A stretch of 64,000 nucleotides of DNA from Streptomyces sp. NBC_01231 (GTDB lineage: Bacteria > Actinomycetota > Actinomycetes > Streptomycetales > Streptomycetaceae): contig CP108521.1 of assembly GCA_035999765.1 (NCBI GenBank), positions 6,200,001-6,264,000 on the forward strand, written 5' to 3'. The translations under genes were made by a program, and so were the position numbers. The notes under the pieces are model-generated. The model saw only the letters and a program-made list of their open reading frames with translations, was not told where the DNA came from and made no database searches. Positions 8,528 through 18,631 of the stretch are shown piece by piece (position 1 is the first letter of the stretch; every line of letters begins with the position of its first letter).

Positions 8528-9339
8528 GGCGGTGGGCGCCGGTGGCCGGAGTCCTGGCGCTGGTTCTCCTCGCCGGCTGCGCGCAGTCCGTCGACCCCAT
8601 CGAACGGCTGGGCGAGAAGGCAACCCGGCGGGCGGGCTCGCACGGCTCGTCCGGGGCGGGGGAGCCCGCGTACCGCCGCTGGGGCCTGGCGGGCCCACTG
8701 CCGCCCGCCCCGCGGCCACCCGCCCGGCCCGCCACCCCGCTCGCCGCGGGCCCGGGCCTGACGCCGGTGGTGGACCGTGTCCGTACGACCGACAGGGTGG
8801 TCTTCCTGACCTACGACGACGGCGCCGAGAGGGACCCGCGGTTCGTCGACCTGGTCCGTGAACTGCGGCTCCCGGTCAGCATGTTCCTCACGGACAGCGT
8901 CGTCGGCCCGGGGTACGGCCACTTCGCGCGCCTCCAGGCGGTCGGCGCGAGCATCCAGAACCACACCCTCGACCATTCCGCCCTGCGCGGTCTGCCCTAC
9001 GCCGGCCAGCGCGCCGAGATCTGTGGCCAGCAGGACAAGCTCAGGTCCCGCTTCGGCATCCGCCCCCACCTCTTCCGCCCGCCCTACGGCACGTACGACA
9101 CGACGACCCTGCGCGCGGCCGGCGACTGCCACCTCGCGGCGGTCGTCCTGTGGCGGGCGTCCATGGAGGGCGAGCGGCTGACCTTCGCGAAGGGGGAGCG
9201 CCGGCTGCGGGCGGGAGACATCGTGTCGGTGGCGTCGGGCGAGTCCGCGGCTCCGTCGTTGCGGGAACGGACGGTACGGCTGCTGCGGGAGATCCGGCGG
9301 GCGGGTCTGACGGTGGGGCGGCTGGAGGATTACCTGTAG
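8524..9339 (+). CDS. Polysaccharide deacetylase-like lipoprotein (second of tandem pair)
   Basis: 271 residues from the GTG at 8524, which overlaps the preceding TGA. A short signal with lipobox LLAGC is followed by a proline-rich linker and a NodB-like domain: FLTYDDGAERD, NHTLDHSA, FRPPYGTYD. It is clearly a paralogue of the gene before it, and both end in VGRLEDYL. The late motif that reads DIVLTHFR in the first copy reads DIVSVASGES here, so the histidine expected near the active site is missing. It may be a weakened or non-catalytic partner. The metal-binding Asp and both His of motif 2 are still present. Confidence 0.85.
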   Translation: MRRWAPVAGVLALVLLAGCAQSVDPIERLGEKATRRAGSHGSSGAGEPAYRRWGLAGPLPPAPRPPARPATPLAAGPGLTPVVDRVRTTDRVVFLTYDDGAERDPRFVDLVRELRLPVSMFLTDSVVGPGYGHFARLQAVGASIQNHTLDHSALRGLPYAGQRAEICGQQDKLRSRFGIRPHLFRPPYGTYDTTTLRAAGDCHLAAVVLWRASMEGERLTFAKGERRLRAGDIVSVASGESAAPSLRERTVRLLREIRRAGLTVGRLEDYL

Positions 9340-9440
9340 CGGGAGACCGGGGCGTCCGGGGGAGCCCGGGCGGCATCCGCTCCGGCGGCAGGCCCCGGAG
9401 GGTGAACGCCAGCCGAATACCGCGCCGCGCGCCGCTCGGA

Positions 9441-9467
9441 TTGGCACTCCGCTTGACCGAGTGCTAA
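9441..9467 (+). promoter_or_regulatory. CIRCE element 1 with embedded -35 box
   Basis: TTGGCACTC-N9-GAGTGCTAA matches the CIRCE inverted repeat bound by HrcA with one mismatch. TTGACC at 9454-9459, inside the spacer and right arm, can serve as -35, with TAGTCT at 9477-9482 as -10 (17-base spacer). A bound repressor would therefore cover the promoter directly. Confidence 0.9.
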
Positions 9468-9487
9468 TCGCGGTCATAGTCTCGGAC

Positions 9488-9514
9488 CTGGCACTCCCCA
9501 CTGGAGAGTGCCAA
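9488..9514 (+). promoter_or_regulatory. CIRCE element 2
   Basis: CTGGCACTC-N9-GAGTGCCAA is a second CIRCE copy with perfect nine-base arms apart from the outermost base. It lies just downstream of the presumed transcription start and about 100 bases before groES. Double CIRCE elements are known in front of Streptomyces groES. Confidence 0.88.
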
Positions 9515-9612
9515 CTAGCGACGGGCAGGTCCGGCACCCGCGACGACGGATCCACCTGGTCGCCACCTCAGACAGTTAACCCCGTGAGATCTCCGAAGGG
9601 GGAGGTCGGATC

Positions 9613-9921
9613 GTGACGACCACCAGCTCCAAGGTTGCCATCAAGCCGCTCGAGGACCGCATTGTGGTCCAGCCGCTCGACGCAGAGCAGACCACCGCCT
9701 CTGGCCTGGTCATTCCGGACACCGCCAAGGAGAAGCCCCAGGAGGGCGTCGTCCTGGCCGTCGGTCCGGGCCGCTTCGAGAACGGCGAGCGTCTTCCGCT
9801 CGACGTCAAGACCGGCGACATCGTGCTGTACAGCAAGTACGGCGGCACCGAGGTGAAGTACAACGGCGAGGAGTACCTCGTCCTCTCGGCTCGCGACGTG
9901 CTCGCGATCATCGAGAAGTAA
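9613..9921 (+). CDS. groES: Co-chaperonin GroES
   Basis: 102 residues from the GTG at 9613, preceded by GGGGGAGG. The sequence is a standard Gro[21 protein letters not shown] at the start, the mobile loop around [15 protein letters not shown], and the C-terminal [14 protein letters not shown]. It caps the GroEL ring and is required for folding of client proteins. It is the first gene of the groES-groEL1 operon and is controlled by the two CIRCE elements upstream. The length is normal and nothing is missing. Confidence 0.99.
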   Translation: MTTTSSKVAIKPLEDRIVVQPLDAEQTTASGLVIPDTAKEKPQEGVVLAVGPGRFENGERLPLDVKTGDIVLYSKYGGTEVKYNGEEYLVLSARDVLAIIEK

Positions 9922-9960
9922 TTCACCTCGCTTCGCACCACCGCGAAGCACATTGCATTG

Positions 9961-10016
9961 AGCTGCGCCCCTGGCCCCCCGCGATCACTCATGAGCCGGG
10001 CGCCGGGGGCGCGGCT
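9961..10016 (+). terminator. Intergenic hairpin between groES and groEL1
   Basis: AGCTGCGCCCCTGGC (9961-9975) can pair with GCCGGGGGCGCGGCT (10002-10016) over 15 base pairs, two of them G-T wobbles. There is no T-run, so it may act as a partial terminator or mRNA-processing site. I recall both a short groES and a long groES-groEL1 transcript reported in Streptomyces. Confidence 0.45.
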
Positions 10017-10028
10017 AATTTCACCTAG

Positions 10029-11678
<1,650 letters not shown>

Positions 11679-11693
11679 GGACCCGCTCGCAGA

Positions 11694-11730
11694 GGGCCCC
11701 GTTCCGCACTCAGGTGCCGGAACGGGGCCC
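11694..11730 (+). terminator. Terminator of the groES-groEL1 operon
   Basis: GGGCCCCGTTCCG (11694-11706) pairs perfectly with CGGAACGGGGCCC (11718-11730) across an 11-base loop, followed by TTCCCCTTC. It sits 16 bases after the groEL1 stop. Confidence 0.92.
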
Positions 11731-11819
11731 TTCCCCTTCGCGGGTCATGTGCCCTGCCGAGACCGCCGTCCCTCGTCACCGGCGTGATCCGGACGACAGG
11801 CCCCAGGCTCCGGGCCGAG

Positions 11820-12527
11820 CTACCTCTCCAATGAGTCCAGCGCACCCAGCTGCTGCATCAGGCCCAGCTGGTCGTGTTGCCACCAGGTCTCCGCGATCTT
11901 CCCGTCGGGCGCGAACCGGAACGTGGTCGTCCCGGTCATCGTGACCCGCTTGCCGGTGGCGGGAATCCCCATGAAGTCCGCCTTGTGGGTGGCGTTCCAG
12001 GTCCACCGTGCGCAGGCCCGGTCGCCCTGGGTGATCAGGTCGTCGACCGTGAACACGAAGTCGAAGGCGGCCCGCCACATCCGGAACTCGGCGCGGGCGG
12101 AGTCCAGCCCGATCATGTCCTGCGGGTTGATCGGATTGTGGCTGTGGATGTCCTCACGGAGCAGGTCGTTCATCGGGGGCAGATCGCCGGCGGTCGCCAA
12201 CGCCTCGAAGAACCGCCGTGCGTTCGCCGCGTACAACTGCTCGTCCCGCACCACGTCCAGGTCGGTGAACGTCGGCATCTCGTCGCACAGGGCGACCATG
12301 TCCTGGAAGATCCGGTCGGTCTCCGGCAGCCCGGAGTTGCGCATCGCCTCCTCGTACGAGGGGAACTCCACGATCTCGACGAAGTGCGACGCGTCTGAGC
12401 GGTCCTTGCCGACCACCGCGTGCGTCGCGGTCCGCTTCCCCTTGGTCTGCTCTGCCCATGTGTCCATGAGCCGGTTCATCTCGTCGAACCGGTCGGTCCT
12501 GCAGTCGATGAGCTGTACGAACGTCAT
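11820..12527 (-). CDS. Two-domain protein: ABM-like dimeric barrel plus SnoaL-like cyclase domain
   Basis: 235 residues from the ATG at 12527. This start has GGAGG seven bases upstream, and the longer frame to 12581 lacks a signal. The N-terminal part (about 1-95: MTFVQLIDCRTDRFDEMNRL, SHFVEIVEFPSYEEAM) resembles the antibiotic-biosynthesis-monooxygenase/dimeric barrel fold. The C-terminal part (about 100-235: FFEALATAGDLPPMNDLL, DGKIAETWWQHDQLGLMQQL) is a SnoaL-like polyketide-cyclase/ester-cyclase domain. The fusion may act on a small ring or ester substrate, but none is known. It is followed downstream on the same strand by nothing; the SDR gene lies upstream on the same strand, 78 bases away. 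Confidence 0.8.
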   Translation of the reverse strand: MTFVQLIDCRTDRFDEMNRLMDTWAEQTKGKRTATHAVVGKDRSDASHFVEIVEFPSYEEAMRNSGLPETDRIFQDMVALCDEMPTFTDLDVVRDEQLYAANARRFFEALATAGDLPPMNDLLREDIHSHNPINPQDMIGLDSARAEFRMWRAAFDFVFTVDDLITQGDRACARWTWNATHKADFMGIPATGKRVTMTGTTTFRFAPDGKIAETWWQHDQLGLMQQLGALDSLER

Positions 12528-12605
12528 GACGCCGCCTCCGGCCCCCCTGGGCACGGTTTCCGGTCCCGTCCATTCTCCCACCGGAGGGACGACGCCACCT
12601 GCTCA

Positions 12606-13379
12606 CTACTGGGGCCCGTACTTGCGCCCCGTCTTCGAGCTGATCCCGCCCAGCAGCGACCGTGGGGTGACCTTCACGAGCCCCATCAGCGCCTTGTACC
12701 GCGGGTCCGGGATCGACAACGACTTGCCGCGTGCCAGATCCGCCAGCGCCGCCGCCACCAGCTTGTCCGCGTCCAGCCACATCCAGCCCGGGATGTTGTC
12801 CGTTCCCATCCCGGCCCGCTGATGGAACTCGGTGCGCACGAACCCGGGGCACAGCGCCATCAACCGCACGCCGCTGCCCGCCAGGTCCTTCGCCGCGCCC
12901 TGCGTGAACTGCACGACCCACGCCTTGGACGCGCCGTAGGTCCCGCGCGGCACGAACGCCGCCACCGAGGCGACGTTGACGACACCCCCGCGGCCCCGCT
13001 CCCGCATCGCCTCGGCCGCCGCCGACGTCAGCCGCAGCACCGCCTCGCAGTGCACCTTGAGCATGGTCAGCTCGTCCGCCATGGATACGTCGAGATAGCG
13101 GTCCTTGTTGCCGAAGCCCGCGTTGTTGATCAGTAGGTCGACGGGGTTTTTGCGGTCGCCGAGCCGGGCGGCCACCGTCTCGATGCCGTCGTCCGTCGCC
13201 AGGTCGGCGGTGAGGACCCCCGCCTCGATGCCGTGCCGGTCGTGCAGTTCGGTCGCCTGTTCCCGCAGTCGCTTGGTGTCGCGGGCGACCAGGACGAGGT
13301 TGTGCCCGTCCGAAGCCAGCCGTCGTGCGAACGCGGCACCGATGCCCGCGGTCGATCCCGTGATGAGAGCCGTTGTCAT
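12606..13379 (-). CDS. SDR family NAD(P)-dependent oxidoreductase
   Basis: 257 residues from the ATG at 13379. It is a classical short-chain dehydrogenase with the cofactor motif TGSTAGIG (residues 7-14), NNAG, and the catalytic YGASK. The start is at the beginning of the Rossmann fold, as usual. The C-terminus ends SSKTGRKYGPQ. The substrate is unknown. The family (similar to YqjQ/DltE-type SDRs) includes many broad carbonyl reductases. The gene is upstream of the cyclase-like gene in the same direction. A fragment of a MOSC-type gene lies directly upstream at 13495-13545. Confidence 0.9.
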   Translation of the reverse strand: MTTALITGSTAGIGAAFARRLASDGHNLVLVARDTKRLREQATELHDRHGIEAGVLTADLATDDGIETVAARLGDRKNPVDLLINNAGFGNKDRYLDVSMADELTMLKVHCEAVLRLTSAAAEAMRERGRGGVVNVASVAAFVPRGTYGASKAWVVQFTQGAAKDLAGSGVRLMALCPGFVRTEFHQRAGMGTDNIPGWMWLDADKLVAAALADLARGKSLSIPDPRYKALMGLVKVTPRSLLGGISSKTGRKYGPQ

Positions 13380-13494
13380 GACGCAAGGCTAGTGACCATG
13401 ACTGTGCCCGTCCGCTCCTGCACAAGCCCTTCCGGTGCCTGAAGCCCAGGTCCGAGGGCCCTTTTCGTGAACGCCCGTCACGATCGCCGCGTTC

Positions 13495-13545
13495 CGGAAT
13501 CGGCACCGCCTTCGGACGGCCCAGATTCACAGACAGAAGCTTCAT
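13495..13545 (-). pseudogene. 5' remnant of a MOSC-domain gene
   Basis: An ATG at 13545 opens MKLLSVNLGRPKAVPIP, which reads like the conserved first residues of streptomycete MOSC-domain proteins. The similarity stops after about 17 codons. The rest of this frame is the shadow of neighbouring genes. It looks like the leftover 5' end of a deleted gene. The identification rests on a very short stretch. Confidence 0.4.
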
Positions 13546-13614
13546 GACGGCACGGTAAGGGGCGGTCGGCAAAAGCGGCGACGCATTATTCGGCATCTTC
13601 CCCAAGGCCCGCTT

Positions 13615-14577
13615 ATGCTCGATCCCGTGATCGAGGCCCGTCATCTCCGTGTGCTGCGCGCCGTCGCCGCCACCGGTTCGTTCTCCGCGGCGGGGCGCGA
13701 GCTGGGCTGCACCCAGCCCGCCGTCAGCCAGCAGATGAAGGCCCTGGAGGCATCCGTGGGCACACCCCTGCTGATCCGCAGCGGACGCGAGATGCGGCTG
13801 ACCCAGGCCGGTGAGGCCCTGGTGCGGCACGCCGCCGGCATCCTCTCCGGGCTCACCGCCGCCGAGGAGGAGGTCGCCGCGATCGCGGGGCTGCGGGCCG
13901 GGCGGGTCCGGCTGGTCTCCTTCCCCAGCGGCAGCTCCACCCTCGTCCCGGCGGCCCTGGCCGCCCTCCGCGCCGAACACCCCGGCACCCGCGTCTCGTT
14001 GGAGGAGGCCGAGCCGCCCCGGTCCGTCGAGCTCCTGCGCGAGGGCGACTGCGACGTGGCCCTCGCCTTCCGCTACGAGGGGGCCACGGGCGCGGAGGAG
14101 TGGCACGACCTCGTCGTGCGGCCCCTGCTCACCGACCGGCTCGTCGCCCTCGTCCCGGAACGGCACCGGCTCGCGCGCGCCGGATCCGCAGGGTCCCTCG
14201 CCATCGGCGAGCTGGCCGGGGAGTCCTGGATCGCGGGCTGCCCGCGCTGCCGCGGTCAACTGGTCGAGGTGTGCGAGGGCGCCGGCTTCACGCCCCGCAT
14301 CGACTTCGCGACCGACGACTATCCGGCAGTGGTGGGTCTGGTGGGCGCCGGCCTCGGCGTCGCCGTCCTGCCCCAGCTGGCCGTCGAGTCCGTACGGCCC
14401 CGAGGTGCACGCACCGTGACGCTGGAACCGCCGGTGCGGCGGGAGATCGTCGCGCTCACGCTGCCCGACCTGGCGCACGTGCCGGCGGTGGCGGCGACGC
14501 TGGACCACCTGACGCGGGCGGCGGCCCGCCAGCGAGGAGCCCGCCCGGGGAACGTGCGGGAGCCCGGGGAAAAGTAA
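13615..14577 (+). CDS. LysR-family transcriptional regulator
   Basis: 320 residues from the ATG at 13615; a second start at the GTG 13627 would give VIEARHLRVLRAV, where homology begins. The N-terminal winged helix is clear: LRVLRAVAATGSFSAAGREL then CTQPAVSQQMKALE. The substrate-binding domain contains GRVRLVSFPSGSSTLVPAAL and ends with a variable tail. Streptomycete members of this group often regulate a neighbouring membrane protein or reductase. Here the divergent neighbour is the SDR gene, with the MOSC remnant between them. The effector is unknown. Confidence 0.9.
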   Translation: MLDPVIEARHLRVLRAVAATGSFSAAGRELGCTQPAVSQQMKALEASVGTPLLIRSGREMRLTQAGEALVRHAAGILSGLTAAEEEVAAIAGLRAGRVRLVSFPSGSSTLVPAALAALRAEHPGTRVSLEEAEPPRSVELLREGDCDVALAFRYEGATGAEEWHDLVVRPLLTDRLVALVPERHRLARAGSAGSLAIGELAGESWIAGCPRCRGQLVEVCEGAGFTPRIDFATDDYPAVVGLVGAGLGVAVLPQLAVESVRPRGARTVTLEPPVRREIVALTLPDLAHVPAVAATLDHLTRAAARQRGARPGNVREPGEK

Positions 14578-14619
14578 GGGCACGCTGCGTGAGCGTGCCC
14601 GGAGAGCAGAAACGTTCCT

Positions 14620-14955
14620 TCAAGTGTTCGAGGCGCTGTCTCCGGTGGCCGCCGACGCCGACGCCGACACCAGCCGGTGGCGCGCCCGTCCCATCAACTC
14701 CTCGCGCTCGTCCTCGGTCAGTCCGCCCCAGACGCCGTACGGCTCTCGCACCGCCAGCGCGTGCGCCGCGCACTGCGCGCGCACCGGGCACCTCATGCAG
14801 ACCTCCTTGGCCGAGTTCTCGCGAGCACTCCGGGCCGCCCCGCGCTCACCCTCCGGATGGAAGAAGAGCGAGCTGTCCACCCCGCGACAGGCAGCCAGGA
14901 GCTGCCAGTCCCACAGGTCCGCGTTCGGTCCGGGAAGGCGGGAGAAATCTGCCAT
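14620..14955 (-). CDS. whiD: WhiB-like [4Fe-4S] developmental regulator WhiD
   Basis: 111 residues from the ATG at 14955. The four cluster-binding cysteines are at C23, C53, C56 and C62, followed by the turn motif GVWGGLTEDER and a basic helix. The sequence opening MADFSRLPGPNADLWDWQLL and the position next to bldM identify WhiD, which in Streptomyces coelicolor is needed for sporulation septation and spore maturation. Wbl proteins bind the principal sigma factor HrdB through region 4 and sense NO or O2 through the cluster. It is divergent from bldM across a 382-base regulatory region. Confidence 0.95.
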   Translation of the reverse strand: MADFSRLPGPNADLWDWQLLAACRGVDSSLFFHPEGERGAARSARENSAKEVCMRCPVRAQCAAHALAVREPYGVWGGLTEDEREELMGRARHRLVSASASAATGDSASNT

Positions 14956-15337
14956 TGCGTGACCCCTTGCAGCCGTTCTGGGTGGATACGGGTGTCCACT
15001 ACCGTACGTCTACGATCTAAGGAGATGAAAATATGACACATTGCGAATCTAGCCTCAGACACCAGAAAATGGGAAGAAAAGGGTCTGAATGGGGCATGGG
15101 TTGTGATGAAACGTCCCGGGTCCGCCGCGCGTGTCTGCATCGTGTCCGCGCCCTCACGTAGAGTGCCGAAGATGGCACACGGCCCCGTAACTCTTTCGAG
15201 TGACCGTCGTTGAGAGTGCGGAGGCGGTTGAAAACACAAACGCTCGGGCAGGTGTCCGAGTCGGTCGACCGCACAGGTGACGATTTCGTACCAGCCTGGA
15301 GGCTCAAGGTGACGTGCATCAGCTGCGGAGGACGGCC
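14956..15337. other. Divergent whiD-bldM regulatory region
   Basis: This 382-base stretch holds no gene. It contains the sigma-BldN promoter for bldM at 15186-15213 and, by position, the whiD promoters. The part near 15010-15070 is unusually AT-rich for this genome. I could not assign individual whiD promoter elements. Confidence 0.6.
15186..15213 (+). promoter_or_regulatory. Sigma-BldN promoter of bldM (bldMp1)
   Basis: CGTAAC at 15186-15191 and CGTTGA at 15208-15213 are separated by exactly 16 bases, matching the established sigma-BldN promoter sequence. The site lies about 125 bases upstream of the bldM start. It places bldM directly under the BldN developmental sigma factor. Confidence 0.9.
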
Positions 15338-15949
15338 ATGACATCCGTCCTCGTCTGCGACGACTCCCCGCTTGCCCGAGAAGCGCTCCGCCGCGCGGTC
15401 GCGACCGTGCCCGGCGTCGAGCGCGTGACGACCGCGGCCAACGGTGAGGAAGTCCTCCGCCGGTGGGGCGCCGACCGTTCGGACCTGATTCTGATGGACG
15501 TACGCATGCCCGGTCTGGGCGGCGTCGAGACCGTCCGGCGGCTGCTGTCCGCCGACCCGGGTGCGCGCATCATCATGCTCACGGTCGCCGAGGACCTCGA
15601 CGGTGTGGCCCTCGCGGTCGCCGCCGGTGCCCGCGGCTATCTGCACAAGGACGCGTCCCGTGCCGAGTTGCGCGCGACCGTCACGCAGGCCCTCGCCGAC
15701 CCGACCTGGCGGCTGGCCCCTCGGCGGCTTCGCTCCGCCGAGATGGGCGCGGCGCCCACGCTCACAGCGCGTGAGATCCAGGTCCTCGAAGGCATGAGTC
15801 ACGGCCGCTCCAACGCCGAGATCGGCCGGGAGCTGTTCCTCTCCGAGGACACCGTGAAGACGCACGCCCGACGCCTGTTCAAGAAGCTCGGTGCCTCGGA
15901 CCGGGCGCACGCCGTGGCGCTCGGATTCCGCTGGGGCCTGGTCCGCTAG
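15338..15949 (+). CDS. bldM: Atypical response regulator BldM
   Basis: 203 residues from the ATG at 15338, with GGAGGA upstream. The frame extends to 15314 without a better signal. The receiver domain (VLVCDDSPLAREALRRAV, LILMDVRMPG with D54) is joined to a NarL/FixJ-type LuxR helix-turn-helix (LTAREIQVLEGMSHGRSNAE, EDTVKTHARRLFKKLG). BldM is a known regulator of aerial growth and sporulation. It works as a homodimer on early genes and as a heterodimer with WhiI on late ones, without needing phosphorylation. It is transcribed from the sigma-BldN promoter and followed by a short terminator. Confidence 0.96.
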   Translation: MTSVLVCDDSPLAREALRRAVATVPGVERVTTAANGEEVLRRWGADRSDLILMDVRMPGLGGVETVRRLLSADPGARIIMLTVAEDLDGVALAVAAGARGYLHKDASRAELRATVTQALADPTWRLAPRRLRSAEMGAAPTLTAREIQVLEGMSHGRSNAEIGRELFLSEDTVKTHARRLFKKLGASDRAHAVALGFRWGLVR

Positions 15950-15969
15950 GCGTCACCCGGTGTGTCGTC

Positions 15970-15991
15970 GCGGGGGTTGGAAAACCCCCGC
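15970..15991 (+). terminator. bldM terminator
   Basis: GCGGGGGTT pairs with AACCCCCGC around a GGAA tetraloop, 21 bases after the bldM stop. No T-run follows, which is usual in Streptomyces. Confidence 0.8.
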
Positions 15992-16125
15992 CTGCCACGA
16001 GGCGGGCGGGGGTGGCACAGGGGTCGGACGGACGCCCGCTGCTCGTTTCGCCGCGGATGCCGCATCCTTGAGGTGTGGAGTTCCTCGGGGACAAGTCGGT
16101 CGAGCGGAACGGGAGGGCGCAGGGG

Positions 16126-16803
16126 ATGAGTTCCGGCGCACCTGCTCATAACGCTTCGGTGCACAACGACCAGCGCGATGCCGCGGATCGGACGCCGCCA
16201 AGGCACCATGGACCGATGCGCGACGACGAGGCGGGCACGGCCCCAGGGGCGATCGGCGGGCTCGTCCACCGTGCCGTCGACGGGGACGAGCAGGCCACGC
16301 ACGACCTGCTCGCCCATGTCCACCCCCTGGCGTTGCGCTACTGCCGCACCCGTCTGTCCCGCCTTCCGGGCGACGCCCGGCACTTCGTCGAGGACCTCGC
16401 GCAGGAGGTCTGTGTCGCGGTCCTGCTGGCCCTGCCGCGCTACCGGGACACCGGCAGGCCCTTCGAGGCGTTCGTCTTCGCCATCGCCGCACACAAGGTC
16501 GCCGACCTCCAGCGGGCGGCGATGCGCCACCCCGGTTCGACGGCGGTCCCCTCGGACGAGATGCCCGAGCGGCCGGACGACTCGCTGGGCCCCGAGGAGC
16601 GGGCGCTGCTGAGCAGCGACGCCGAGTGGGCCAAGAAACTGCTGGCCAACCTCCCCGAGAACCAGCGTGAGCTGTTGCTGCTGAGGATCGCGGTGGGGTT
16701 GACGGCGGAGGAGACGGGTCAGATGTTGGGAATGTCACCCGGTGCGGTTCGAGTGGCCCAGCACAGGGCGCTCAGCAGGTTGCGGGCGCTGGCGGAGCAG
16801 TAG
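16126..16803 (+). CDS. shbA: ECF sigma factor ShbA (SigD-like)
   Basis: 225 residues from the ATG at 16126, chosen for the GGGAGG at 16111-16116. The ATG at 16216 (MRDDEAGT..., 195 residues) begins nearer the conserved part and is a real alternative. Sigma region 2 contains [20 protein letters not shown] and [20 protein letters not shown]. Region 4 contains [20 protein letters not shown] and [19 protein letters not shown]. In Streptomyces griseus ShbA transcribes hrdB, the principal sigma factor gene. The location between bldM and guaB matches the ShbA/SigD locus. No anti-sigma gene is adjacent, unlike the mycobacterial sigD-rsdA arrangement. Confidence 0.85.
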   Translation: MSSGAPAHNASVHNDQRDAADRTPPRHHGPMRDDEAGTAPGAIGGLVHRAVDGDEQATHDLLAHVHPLALRYCRTRLSRLPGDARHFVEDLAQEVCVAVLLALPRYRDTGRPFEAFVFAIAAHKVADLQRAAMRHPGSTAVPSDEMPERPDDSLGPEERALLSSDAEWAKKLLANLPENQRELLLLRIAVGLTAEETGQMLGMSPGAVRVAQHRALSRLRALAEQ

Positions 16804-16836
16804 CGCTTGTTCGCAGGCTGTGCGTGGTTTCCGTTC

Positions 16837-16904
16837 CTGAACGCTCCCACCGTGCTGGAACGCTCGACGACGGCTGAGCGCTCCGCCCATACCTGAACGC
16901 ACGG
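16837..16904 (+). repeat. Four phased direct repeats upstream of guaB
   Basis: CTGAACGCTCC (16837), CTGGAACGCTCG (16855), CTGAGCGCTCCG (16874) and CTGAACGCACGG (16893) form an array. The AACGCTC cores are spaced 19, 18 and 19 bases apart. They lie 120-190 bases before the guaB start, in a gene-free gap. Spacing of slightly under two helical turns suggests an array of binding sites for one regulator. Confidence 0.5.
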
Positions 16905-16981
16905 TGCGGCGCTTCCGTACGAACATACGAAGCCCGGAGTCACTGGGAACCGTGGAATCCGGGGCCCCTGCTTCCCGTTAG

Positions 16982-18529
<1,548 letters not shown>

Positions 18530-18541
18530 TCACCAGGCTTC

Positions 18542-18576
18542 CGAGGGCGGCCCCGGGTACTCCGGGGCCGCCCTCG
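18542..18576 (+). terminator. guaB terminator
   Basis: CGAGGGCGGCCCCGG (18542-18556) pairs with CCGGGGCCGCCCTCG (18562-18576) over 15 perfect pairs with a five-base loop, 12 bases after the guaB stop. Confidence 0.92.
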
Positions 18577-18631
18577 TCGTACCCGTCGGCGATACTGGAA
18601 GACGCTGAACGCAGAGGGAAAGGCCACAGAC

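Noticed and set aside
12154..14583. An 809-codon minus-strand frame.
   Set aside because: It runs across the LysR gene antisense and the SDR gene in the wrong frame. Only its short MKLLSVNLGRP stretch looks like real protein and was reported separately.
15954..16530. Minus-strand open frames opposite shbA.
   Set aside because: The sigma-factor motifs are on the plus strand; the opposite translations are Arg/Pro-rich shadows.
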